Assembly (NCBI GenBank): GCA_023544525.1 | Contig: JAMJFU010000008.1 | Span: 1 to 41,582, forward strand | DNA: 41,582 nucleotides | Origin: Anaerolineae bacterium | GTDB lineage: Bacteria > Chloroflexota > Anaerolineae > JAAYZQ01 | Direction: 5' to 3' | In this document: piece by piece, positions 27,285 through 36,242 of the stretch | Layout of the letters: each line of letters starts with the position of its first letter | Position numbering within the stretch: the stretch's first letter is position 1 | Program-made: the position numbers and the translations under genes | The notes under the pieces: model-generated | What the model saw: only the letters and a program-made list of their open reading frames with translations | Database searches by the model: none | What the model was told of the DNA's origin: nothing

Positions 27285-28985
27285 TCAGAAGTAGGTTGAC
27301 AGGATCTTGTACAAGTCGCGGATCGTCTCCAGGCTTCCTTCGCGTACCTGCCCACCAGTCGGCTCAGCGATGGCCTCCAGGGTGGCGACGTCGGCGTCAT
27401 CCCCGTAGCCGATGCAAAAGACGACGACAGGGACCGGCGATTGTTCACCCAGCTCCCCCACCAAACGGCGCAGGCTGATGGCCGAGTTGTTCTCCTGCCC
27501 GTCGGTCATGACCACGACGGCATTGATCCTCTCCGTGTCGCCCAGATCTTGCAGGCGCTGGTAGGCTTCGTACACACCATCCAACAGAGCAGTGTCCCCT
27601 TCGGCACGCAGGCCGGCCACCGTGCTCTCTAACGCCGCGCGATTGTTGCCCAGTTCATCCAGGTACACCAGGGTATTCACCTGGCTGGCGAACTGGATCA
27701 GCCCCACCCTCTCCACGTCGCCCTCGATCTGCTCCAAGAAAGCCTCCAGGGCAAGCTGGGCTTGCCCCAGCTTTTCGCCCCTCATGCTGCCCGAGGTGTC
27801 CACCACGAGGTAGACGTTGGTGTGCCGCTTCGTATACCACCACACATCGCGCACAACCTTGATGACTGCCGCGTTCGGAACCTGCAGCGTCGTCTCGGGC
27901 TGGGTCCAGTCCACCCCATTGTCTATGGTCAGCGGCGAGCCCGAGCTGTTCAGCGGCGTGGCCAGATTTGCTGGCCGGTAGCCGTGGCGGAGGACGAGTT
28001 GTTGCGCCTCCGGCGAGAGCAAGTAGTCGCGGAATTGCGCAAATGCCTGGCGCTGGAGCGGCGTCAGGTCGCGCGTCTCCAGCAGGGCCAGTGGATGGTC
28101 TTCCCACAGAGCGCCCTCCACCGGATAGATGGCAACCAACCGGGGCTGCTCCTGCCTGTGGGTGTTAAAGTAGACCACCATCTGCTCCTGAACAACAAAG
28201 GCATCCAAAAAAGCCTGCCCCTCGTTCAACGCTTGCTGGATGATGGCAGGCTCGTTGCCCTCGCCATAGTAGCGGACCGTTTTCTCCAGGGCGGCCACAT
28301 AGTCCAGCGTCTCCTGGGCCTGCACGTCCTCGATGGTCAGGCCGCGGGTCTTGCCTGCCCCCGCATAGAACTCGGCCAGGGTGGCCAGGAGACCGCTGGC
28401 CGAGTTTGTGGCAGGGTGGCTCCAGCGGAAATCCGGGTCAAGCTGGGCCCGGCCCAACAGATCCTGCCAGCCAATCCGGGCTTCGGGCCAGCCCATCTCG
28501 CGCGCCACATCCTCCCACATGGCAATGACCACCGGGCTCACGGCAAAGCGTACCGTCTCACCTACGGCCAGGGCCTCTGTTTGCGTCTGAGCGCGCCACT
28601 CCTCGTCCAGTTGGCCGAGCCAGATCGAAGAATCGGGCGCCATCGCGTGGAAAACCGCTTCGCCCTCCAGCACGCTAGTCATCATCGCCTCAGGACTGAG
28701 CACAACGGTCTCGATCTGCAGGGCCTCCCCATCAGGCGTCTCAAGAGCCTGCTGGTTGAAGCCGTCCACCAGCGCCTGAAAGACCACTTCCTTCTCAGGC
28801 GAGTAGGCCACCACCAGGGCTGATTCCGGAATCGTGCCGGTTGGCTCACCGTCCTCCAGGAGGTTGCCGATGAGCGCATAGGCACCGCAACAGACAGCGA
28901 TCACCATGAACAGGCCGGCGATCAGGATGATTAGTATCACCCGCACGCTGCTGGAGGAAGTACGACCTCTCTGACCTCTAGCCAT
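27285..28985 (-). CDS. Membrane-anchored solute-binding-protein-like domain fused to C-terminal VWA domain
   Basis: N-terminal TM; PBP2-like region (LVVAYSPEKEVVFQALVDGFNQQ...LLSPEAQQLVLRHGYRPAN); VYLVVDTSGSMRGEKL MIDAS and VVVMTDGQENN. Confidence 0.8.
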   Translation of the reverse strand: MARGQRGRTSSSSVRVILIILIAGLFMVIAVCCGAYALIGNLLEDGEPTGTIPESALVVAYSPEKEVVFQALVDGFNQQALETPDGEALQIETVVLSPEAMMTSVLEGEAVFHAMAPDSSIWLGQLDEEWRAQTQTEALAVGETVRFAVSPVVIAMWEDVAREMGWPEARIGWQDLLGRAQLDPDFRWSHPATNSASGLLATLAEFYAGAGKTRGLTIEDVQAQETLDYVAALEKTVRYYGEGNEPAIIQQALNEGQAFLDAFVVQEQMVVYFNTHRQEQPRLVAIYPVEGALWEDHPLALLETRDLTPLQRQAFAQFRDYLLSPEAQQLVLRHGYRPANLATPLNSSGSPLTIDNGVDWTQPETTLQVPNAAVIKVVRDVWWYTKRHTNVYLVVDTSGSMRGEKLGQAQLALEAFLEQIEGDVERVGLIQFASQVNTLVYLDELGNNRAALESTVAGLRAEGDTALLDGVYEAYQRLQDLGDTERINAVVVMTDGQENNSAISLRRLVGELGEQSPVPVVVFCIGYGDDADVATLEAIAEPTGGQVREGSLETIRDLYKILSTYF

Positions 28986-29059
28986 TCTCTGTTTCCCTCA
29001 TGCCAAGCCCAGGCTCCCGTTGAGCAGGACCTGTGGCCGGCGAATAACCGTCCCGTCCC

Positions 29060-30250
29060 TCAGCGCCCGGCGACGTTGAGATCGAACCAGCGCAACAGTG
29101 CCTGCAGGACATCCCGGTCCGGCGACCGCATGGCCGTCGTCCGGGGCACCACCCCCACAACACCCTGTTCTTCCCACTGCTCAAACAGGCTGCCCTCGCC
29201 GGTCACCGGCACTTCGGGGTTGGCCGGCCGCAGGCCGTAGGCCAGCGCCTTGCCCTGGACCTCCGCCGATAAGAGGTACTCCTCGAACTCTAGCGCCGCG
29301 TTCTTTTCCTGTGCCGTCGTCTCTGGCCCCATCCACACCGTGAAGGGGAAATCAAACCAGGTCACGTACTCGGGGTAGACGATGCGCAGAGGATCGGCCC
29401 AACGGGTCTGGATGCCCTGCATGTTCACCAACAGGTCGCTTTCCAGCAGTTGGCCAGCGTCCCCCGTCGTATACCCAAAGAGGGCCAGGTCCGCCACCGT
29501 GTAGGTCCCACCCGAGAGATCGCTCATGGAGCTCATGATCTCGCCCAGCCAGCCCTGAAATTCGGGACTGGTCACGTCCTCAACACTGATGTTGGTCTTG
29601 TCATAGTACTCGCCCGCTGCGGCTACCATCGCTGCCAGACCACTGATGTTCTTTCGTGGGTTCGAAATGGCCAGCTTAAAGTAGCCCCAGTCGTTTTGAC
29701 CTCCCAGCTCAGCCCATCCACCCGGAGCGATCGCCGCTTCGTGGATGGCCTGCCACGAGATCTCGCCGAATCGCTGCTCCAGGACAGAGGCCCGGCTATC
29801 GTAGATACCCCAAGCCAACAGGGAGATGACCAGTGGGCGGGTGCGGTACTCGCCATCGGTGAGAAACACATCACGCCCCAGGCGCTCCTTGTAGGCGGCG
29901 TTGACCAGCTCAACCAGGTACCGGCTGTCGGGGATCCAGGCCGTCGGGAAGGGTTCCATCTCATCCCGGTCGTAGCGCCCTTTGGCTGTAAGGCCATCCA
30001 TGGGCGTGACGGTGACCTGGATGAGCCGGCCGTCCAGCGTGTGATTCTCTCCGTTGAACTGCCGGGCCGCTTCTTGCACCCAGTCCGCCACCGGCAGCGC
30101 ACTGACGATCTGTACCTCCAGTGGGCCGCTGCCGGTCTCGGGTACAATCGGATCGGGCTCGCTGCCGAGCTGGCTCCAGATCAGGCCACCAGCCACAACC
30201 AGGACCGCCAGGCCAATGATTACAAAGAAGATGATACGTGTTCTCTTCAT
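29060..30250 (-). CDS. Membrane-anchored solute-binding-protein-like (PBP2) protein
   Basis: MKRTRIIFFVIIGLAVLVVAGGLIW TM; EVQIVSALPVADWVQEAARQFNGE...FEEYLLSAEVQGKALAYGLRPANPEVPV, similar to the SBP part of the 27285..28985 product. Confidence 0.75.
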   Translation of the reverse strand: MKRTRIIFFVIIGLAVLVVAGGLIWSQLGSEPDPIVPETGSGPLEVQIVSALPVADWVQEAARQFNGENHTLDGRLIQVTVTPMDGLTAKGRYDRDEMEPFPTAWIPDSRYLVELVNAAYKERLGRDVFLTDGEYRTRPLVISLLAWGIYDSRASVLEQRFGEISWQAIHEAAIAPGGWAELGGQNDWGYFKLAISNPRKNISGLAAMVAAAGEYYDKTNISVEDVTSPEFQGWLGEIMSSMSDLSGGTYTVADLALFGYTTGDAGQLLESDLLVNMQGIQTRWADPLRIVYPEYVTWFDFPFTVWMGPETTAQEKNAALEFEEYLLSAEVQGKALAYGLRPANPEVPVTGEGSLFEQWEEQGVVGVVPRTTAMRSPDRDVLQALLRWFDLNVAGR

Positions 30251-30364
30251 ACCTTCATCCTTTTACGCCAGCGCTTGCGTAGGGCGCATCGTCGGTGCTT
30301 ATGGAAATCCCCCAACTGGCGTTGGGGGCTTTCACCGTCGCACGGCAAAGAGCTGCTTCTGCCG

Positions 30365-31042
30365 CTAGTCCAAACCAAGCCGTGCCTTTCGTTCCGCCAA
30401 CTGGGCCTCCAGGGTGCTCCGCTCCAACACCTGGTCCATCTGCGCCTCCAAGCTGGTGGAGAGCATCTCGCTGCGGGCTGAAGCCTTATCCAGACGAGCC
30501 CGGATCCCTTCGGCCACTCGGGCCACATCCTCATCGCCCGCGCCCATCAGATCGTCGAGGGACTTGATCGCCTTGGCCGTGATCTCCTTGGACCGCGCCA
30601 GGTCTAGCAGGGCCTGAAGTTCTTCTCGTTCCTGCTTGACCGTGGTCAGCTTGGCTTCGAGTTTAAGGCGGGCATCCTTGAGGTTCTGGAACTCGGTCTC
30701 CTGGCGCTCGAGCATTTCGTCATAGTTCTGCAAAAGCCGGTCGATCGAGTTCAGCTTGCTTTGGGCGGCAAGGGCCAGGTCTTCTTTGCCCTCCCGCAAA
30801 AAGATGTCGATGTTCCGATCTAACTCAGCCGATCTCTGCTCCAGATCCGACTTTTTGCGGCGGAGCGTCTTGAGTTCACCGCCAACCGTGGCGACGGCGT
30901 CCTCGAGGTTCTCCAGGTTGTCCTCCACCTCGCGCACGTACTGGTCGAAAACGGCCAGCGAGTTGGCCTTGAGTGCCGAATCGACCATGGCGTGCAGATT
31001 CGCGGAGATCAGAGTTTGGACCTTCTTCAGCAGACTCGCCAT
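30365..31042 (-). CDS. pspA: PspA/IM30 (ESCRT-III-like) family protein
   Basis: MASLLKKVQTLISANLHAMVDSALKAN...VREVEDNLENLEDAVATVGGELKTLRRKKSDLEQ, all-helical. Confidence 0.8.
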   Translation of the reverse strand: MASLLKKVQTLISANLHAMVDSALKANSLAVFDQYVREVEDNLENLEDAVATVGGELKTLRRKKSDLEQRSAELDRNIDIFLREGKEDLALAAQSKLNSIDRLLQNYDEMLERQETEFQNLKDARLKLEAKLTTVKQEREELQALLDLARSKEITAKAIKSLDDLMGAGDEDVARVAEGIRARLDKASARSEMLSTSLEAQMDQVLERSTLEAQLAERKARLGLD

Positions 31043-31181
31043 TTTTCGTCATCCCTTCCTGTTCGGTTCAGATTTCGTTCTCTCGGGGCCGATCAGATCG
31101 GCCTCCAGTGCTCCCATCTTATCATGGTACCGCCAGGCCTGCATGACCCCTTGCTGACAGCCGCCTGACGAGCGCGTGCAT

Positions 31182-32534
31182 CTAGGGCTTCACCAGCTTG
31201 TAGCCCCGGCCCCGCACGGTAACGATGTAGCGGGGATTCCGGGGATCCGGTTCGACCTTGGCCCGCAGCCGGCTGAGCAGCTTGTCGATGCGCGCGTCAT
31301 CCACCTGGTCGATGTATTCCTCGCCCCAAACCGCTTCGACAATCTGGTATTTGTCACAGATCTTTTCCAGTTGGCCGTACAGCAGCAGCAACAACCGGTA
31401 CTCCAACTCGGTCAGGGTGGGGATCTCTTCTCCGTCCACCCAGACCTTCCCACCCTCGACATCTACCTGCACCCCCTCGTAGCGGCGGCGCCGGGTGAGC
31501 CGTTGGCGCCGGACGAATCCTTCAAACACCGGTGAGAAGAGCAATTCCTCCCCCTGGCGGATCACACCCTTATTGCGCATGGATTCGATGGCGCGGCTGT
31601 CAATATCCTTCTCGGAACCAACCACACCCATCAAGGCATCCCGCTGCGATTCGGTCAGGTCATCCCACAGCTTGCGGCACTCTCCCTGTACGTTGAGATC
31701 TCGATCCAGTTGCTCGCGGACCTGGCGGTGGATCAGCCAGTCCTGGCCCGGATCCCGCACCGGCTCGCCGGTCACTTCTCCTAACGCCCGGCAGACTGCC
31801 AGGAGCAACCCCAGGTGGCCATCAGCGTGATGGTAGAGAAAGGCCTTGTCCTCGTCGTCGAAAGTGTAACCCTCCTGGGTCGCCACCCAATCGATGACCT
31901 CGTCGACGTCCGGCTTTGGCAGGGGGCCGAGGAAACGAGTGAACGGCTCGAAAAGTTCTACAAATTCGTCGACATCCCGTCCCCGCCGGATGCTGGACAG
32001 CCGCCGGTTGGTGGCGGTTACAAAGCCGACCCGCCGCCGGTACTTGTCTTTGAGCGCCCGCAGGTTTAGAAACACCCGCCCTTCGAGTTGCTCGAAGGGC
32101 TCATCGAATTCGTCAAAGAGCAAGACCAGGCTCCTGGTCGTGCCCTGGCACACCGCCATTAGCCCCTCGCTGAAGCTGAGGGATATTTGAAATGCGCTGG
32201 GCGGGGCAACCAGGGTCTGGTAGGAGCTGCGCAGCCGGTCCATAAAGCTGGCTTCGGGATCTTGCGTCCCCAGCTCCTCCACCAGACTGCGGAGGATCAG
32301 CTCGTAGAATCCCTGCTCTGTCGCCTCCAACATCAGGTTAAAGTCGACATAGACAAACACGTGACCGGCAAAATGCTCAGCATGATGCCTGCGCTGCACA
32401 TCTCTGTCCGCCAGCGATCGCAATAGATGGGATTTTCCGGTATTGCTGACGCCGACCACTGCACTGCAGTCACCGTCGACAACCCTCTGCAATACATATG
32501 CGCCATCTTCATGGCGCAGCGTCAATGGTAGCAT
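31182..32534 (-). CDS. STAND/AAA ATPase fused to C-terminal OmpR/PhoB-type winged helix, putative transcriptional regulator
   Basis: Walker A GVSNTGKSHLL, Walker B SLVLLFDEFDE, C-terminal PTLTELEYRLLLLLYGQLEKICDKYQIVEAVWGEEYIDQVDDARIDKLLSRLRAKVEPDPRNPRYIVTVRGRGYKLV. Confidence 0.83.
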   Translation of the reverse strand: MLPLTLRHEDGAYVLQRVVDGDCSAVVGVSNTGKSHLLRSLADRDVQRRHHAEHFAGHVFVYVDFNLMLEATEQGFYELILRSLVEELGTQDPEASFMDRLRSSYQTLVAPPSAFQISLSFSEGLMAVCQGTTRSLVLLFDEFDEPFEQLEGRVFLNLRALKDKYRRRVGFVTATNRRLSSIRRGRDVDEFVELFEPFTRFLGPLPKPDVDEVIDWVATQEGYTFDDEDKAFLYHHADGHLGLLLAVCRALGEVTGEPVRDPGQDWLIHRQVREQLDRDLNVQGECRKLWDDLTESQRDALMGVVGSEKDIDSRAIESMRNKGVIRQGEELLFSPVFEGFVRRQRLTRRRRYEGVQVDVEGGKVWVDGEEIPTLTELEYRLLLLLYGQLEKICDKYQIVEAVWGEEYIDQVDDARIDKLLSRLRAKVEPDPRNPRYIVTVRGRGYKLVKP

Positions 32535-32767
32535 ATTCGCCTTCTAGCCAAGAATAGAGACCTCGGTTGAGGAAGAAGCAGTCCTTGGCCCAGCCTTTCT
32601 ACACCCTTATAACGCCCAGGCGGGCCAGGCGTTCATCCCAGGAGAGGGTAGAAGGCAAGCCCGTGGTCCGTCACGCTGCTCGAGCCGGCCTTGGATCGAA
32701 ACGCCAATCGCCGGAGAGCATGGCGCAACGCGGGCCAGGGCAAGAGCCCACCACCGCCCCTGGAAGC

Positions 32768-32790
32768 CTTGCCGGATACTATCCGGCAAG
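32768..32790 (-). terminator. 10-bp perfect hairpin overlapping the stop codon of the LADTG protein gene
   Basis: cttgccggat-act-atccggcaag; no U-tract. Confidence 0.4.
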
Positions 32791-33282
32791 CCTGAGCCGT
32801 CTCGCCCCGGCCAGCAGGGCCGCCAGTCCCACCCCCGAGAATATGATCAGCCCCCAGCCCAGGCCCGTATCGGCCAGTTCACCATCTTGGGCGACAGGCG
32901 TGGCGGTCTCTTGCGCTGCGGCGCTCCCTCCCGAAACGGTGGTAGCGGTAGCAGCCGGCGACGCTTTAGCGCTGGCCGTTGGAGCCGTTGTTGCGCTGGA
33001 CGCTCCCGTCCCAGAAGTGCCCACCGTGCCCATGGGCACCAGGGTGGGGCTGGGCCTGGGTGTACGTGTCGCCGTCGGTGATGGCGTTGAGGTCGCCGGC
33101 TGGGACGTGGTCGCCACTGCCGTGGTGACCTGTGCCACCGGCCCGGCCTGAGCCGGCTCACCTGGCCTGAGGACGAGCACAATCCCTACCAGAATAAGGC
33201 CTAGAAAACAAAATGCCAGAAGAACTATGAGCGGGACAGCAAACCTCCGATTAGCCAGCATCTCACGGAAACCTTGGGACAT
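32779..33282 (-). CDS. Small Ser/Thr/Pro/Ala-rich surface protein with LAxTG-type C-terminal sorting signal
   Basis: N-terminal TM, low-complexity T/P/S/A stalk, C-terminal LADTG + GLGWGLIIFSGVGLAALLAGARRLRLAG. Confidence 0.68.
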   Translation of the reverse strand: MSQGFREMLANRRFAVPLIVLLAFCFLGLILVGIVLVLRPGEPAQAGPVAQVTTAVATTSQPATSTPSPTATRTPRPSPTLVPMGTVGTSGTGASSATTAPTASAKASPAATATTVSGGSAAAQETATPVAQDGELADTGLGWGLIIFSGVGLAALLAGARRLRLAG

Positions 33283-33381
33283 ACTCCTCCCTCCTTGTCA
33301 CTTCTACCATGCCTGTCCAGTCACCGGCTTCCCATGATCCCTCAATACCACAGCCAGGCCATCCAGTGCCAGCCTGAACAT

Positions 33382-34452
33382 CTAGCGGATCAGTTCCACG
33401 TTCGCCAGCGGGACCATGGCCGTGTCCCCGTCCTGGAATTCGACCTCGGCGACACTCAGCCTGGCGCCCGATTCTACCGTATAGGGTAGCCTGGGCAACG
33501 CCGTCACGCTGCCAAGTGCTCCCAGATGGGGCTCGCGCAAGATCCGCACCCGATCGCCAATCTTTAATGGGCGGGGCCCCGTATCCTGCGAGGGCACCTC
33601 ATCCTCCACCCGCAGTGGAATGATCACCTCGGGACGCCTGCCGCCCCAGCGTCCGGGCTCGTATGTGCTAATCATCGCCTCGCGGCCCATGCTGGCGTGC
33701 AACAGCGAAAACACCGGCTCCGACATGGCCATGCTGCCGAATCCATTGGTGATCAACACCGGAAACGGCAGCGACTGGAGGAACGGGCAGAGCCCTGCAC
33801 TCACGCTGCCGGCGATGGCGCCGCGAACCTTGGCCTCTATAGCCTGCTCAAGGGCCTTCTCATCCAGAATGTGGCCAGCCACAATGACCGTCCCATGACA
33901 GCTCACGTCGATCGAACTGGCTCGAAGCGGGCTCTGCGGGTTGTCAACCAGCAGCTTGAGCACCCCTTCTGCTTCGCCACCGGTCCCCCACAGCCCCTGG
34001 ATCAAGGTCCCTACCGCAGAGATGACCACACCGCGCTTGGGCATGACGTTGCTGATCTGGCCCTTTAGATGGGCCGAGAGCTCAAGCGTGGCAGGCGCCG
34101 CCTCAATGACCACAAGGCCATCGCGGATCTCGACGATCTGCCCCTCTACGGGCGATCGGACATTGCTTCGCAGCGAACCCAGGAGCCCTCCATGTCCGGC
34201 CAGCACCTCGTCGGCCTGGATCGTCTCGCCGGGTGACTTGTGGACATACTTGGTCGCACGCTTTCGATCGACCCTCAGTGCCCGGCTCACATCGACGACA
34301 CGCATATGGCCCCGCACCTGGCAGCGGGCAACCACGTCGGCCGGCCCCACCTTCTCGCCATAACCGACCAGCACCTCTCCTGCTACTGGCAACAGCCGTT
34401 CGCGCCGGATGGTGGTCAGCGGTGTGATCCACGATTCTAGAGGATAATACAT
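33382..34452 (-). CDS. Uncharacterised protein with barrel-sandwich-like segment and C-terminal KOW/SH3-like segment, GlmL-associated
   Basis: RSPVEGQIVEIRDGLVVIEA... and LKIGDRVRILREPHLGALGSVTALP...AEVEFQDGDTAMVPLANVELI. ATG 34452, GGAG RBS, 17 nt after the GlmL-like stop. Confidence 0.6.
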   Translation of the reverse strand: MYYPLESWITPLTTIRRERLLPVAGEVLVGYGEKVGPADVVARCQVRGHMRVVDVSRALRVDRKRATKYVHKSPGETIQADEVLAGHGGLLGSLRSNVRSPVEGQIVEIRDGLVVIEAAPATLELSAHLKGQISNVMPKRGVVISAVGTLIQGLWGTGGEAEGVLKLLVDNPQSPLRASSIDVSCHGTVIVAGHILDEKALEQAIEAKVRGAIAGSVSAGLCPFLQSLPFPVLITNGFGSMAMSEPVFSLLHASMGREAMISTYEPGRWGGRRPEVIIPLRVEDEVPSQDTGPRPLKIGDRVRILREPHLGALGSVTALPRLPYTVESGARLSVAEVEFQDGDTAMVPLANVELIR

Positions 34453-34469
34453 CGGCGTTTCTCCATCGG

Positions 34470-36239
34470 TCAGGAACCTACATCCCATAACCAGCGCTGC
34501 ATCTTTTCCCGGCGCTCATCGAGGTCGTCCGGGATGGCCACAGGACGCCCTCTGGCATCGATAATGATGCCCATCAGGCCACCTTCGACCTTGGTGGTGC
34601 CGGCCTGGCCTCTCATGCCCAAGCCAACGTCAAAGCGCCGGGTGGGCCGGAGCTCCATGTCAGCTGTCTGTCCCGGTGCCAGAGGGATCACTTCCAGTGA
34701 GCCGTAGGGGACTTCGACCCGCAGCGAGCGACCGTCATCATAGTCGATCTTGAAGGTTAAGGCAAGGTCGCCCTCGCGGGCCGTGCCAACAGGTGCGACC
34801 ACCGTCCCCAGGTTCAGCAGGGCGTCGCGCTCCATCACCTGGGCAGCCAGCGCGGGCTGTACCATCGCCGCACTCCCCAGTGGCCCCAAGAGCCGGGCCT
34901 TGTCCAGGGCCAGCCCGCTGACGCCAACCGGCTGCAGCGCGTCCAGGAGTACGAGGGCTGCCTGTCCATAGTGCGGCGCATTGGCCAACGCCCCACCGCC
35001 ACCGACCATGAGGTGGAATTTGGGCAACAGGCCTGGATACAGGTAGGATGAGCCCTTTGGCCATCGGGGTTTGAGCTCATCCAGGGTCAAGCGCAGCATC
35101 TCGCGAGCCACCGCCTGCTCCAGCAGCAGCTCCCGCCGTGTCTGAGGTACCGTCCGGCAATGCAAGGACTTGTTGCTCAGCAGGTTGAGCACCTCTTCTG
35201 GCTCCATCTCGAAAGGCAACCACCGCGTCACCATCTCCATGGCTATGTGGTCCAAGATGCGCCCTGCGCTGCAGCCCAGCCCCAGGTCACTGCGCACCGC
35301 CAGATGGAACTGGCCCTCCACCGCCGATGCCAGCGTGGTCGAACCTCCACCCACATCGACGCCCAGGACGTTGATGCCGTCCAAACGCGCCAGGTACTGC
35401 ACCGAATAGGCAAAGGCCTTGGCTGCGGGCAAGACCTGCACCGAGCTCCAGGCGGCCAATGTGCCAAAGCCAGGCAGCCGTTCGAGCTTGCGGTTGCGGT
35501 AGAGCTCCTCGACCTCGGCCTGCAGCGGCCCCAGATTCTCCAGATCCAGGCTGGGCCGCACATTCTCCACCGCCCGCAGGCTGGCCTCCGAGCCGACAAC
35601 CTGGGCCACCTGCGGCCGCAGGTCAGCATTGCCAGCATAAATGATGGGCGGGCAGTTGTTCTGCGGCAACGTGGAGCAGGCGAGCGCCATGGCCTCTGCT
35701 GACCGTAGGATGGGTCGCTCCGTCCCGCCGTCTATGCCGCCAACCAAGACGATGGCGTCGGGCACAAGCTCGTGGATGAGCCGCACCTGCCCCTGCAGAT
35801 CATAGTTGAGCTCGTGTCCATCCCCATCCGCTCTATCCAGCGACACAAGCCCCTCTATGGTGGTATACGTGGTTGCCAGGGCACGCCGCGCGCTGGCCAG
35901 GCTCACGTCTCGCATGACGCCGCCCAGCACCACACGAAGCGGCTCGCTGCCACTGGTGATAGCCACCACGGCGTCGACGCCCCCCAGCTGATGCTCGGGT
36001 GTGATGATCTGCCCCCGCTCGTCGATGAGGGGCCAGCCCATCACCTGCGACAGGTCACTGACCGCCTGTCGCACAGAGATCATTACGTTGTTCCAGGGGA
36101 TTCCCAATGTGCTGGGGGCTTCGGCCCGCGCCACCAGGCGGTATTCCTTCCCGACCCGATCCAACAGCAAAGCTTGGGTCGTGGTGCTGCCGCAGTCGAG
36201 GGCGAGGATCGATTCCACGGTCCGAAAGTCTTGGCTCAT
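34470..36239 (-). CDS. glmL: GlmL/MutL-family ASKHA protein (glutamate mutase-associated family)
   Basis: SILALDCGSTTTQALLL, VVLVGGIDGGTERPILRSAEAMA, NVLGVDVGGGSTTLASAVEG, LMVGGGGALANAPHYGQAALVLLDALQP. Confidence 0.83.
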   Translation of the reverse strand: MSQDFRTVESILALDCGSTTTQALLLDRVGKEYRLVARAEAPSTLGIPWNNVMISVRQAVSDLSQVMGWPLIDERGQIITPEHQLGGVDAVVAITSGSEPLRVVLGGVMRDVSLASARRALATTYTTIEGLVSLDRADGDGHELNYDLQGQVRLIHELVPDAIVLVGGIDGGTERPILRSAEAMALACSTLPQNNCPPIIYAGNADLRPQVAQVVGSEASLRAVENVRPSLDLENLGPLQAEVEELYRNRKLERLPGFGTLAAWSSVQVLPAAKAFAYSVQYLARLDGINVLGVDVGGGSTTLASAVEGQFHLAVRSDLGLGCSAGRILDHIAMEMVTRWLPFEMEPEEVLNLLSNKSLHCRTVPQTRRELLLEQAVAREMLRLTLDELKPRWPKGSSYLYPGLLPKFHLMVGGGGALANAPHYGQAALVLLDALQPVGVSGLALDKARLLGPLGSAAMVQPALAAQVMERDALLNLGTVVAPVGTAREGDLALTFKIDYDDGRSLRVEVPYGSLEVIPLAPGQTADMELRPTRRFDVGLGMRGQAGTTKVEGGLMGIIIDARGRPVAIPDDLDERREKMQRWLWDVGS

Positions 36240-36242
36240 GCC

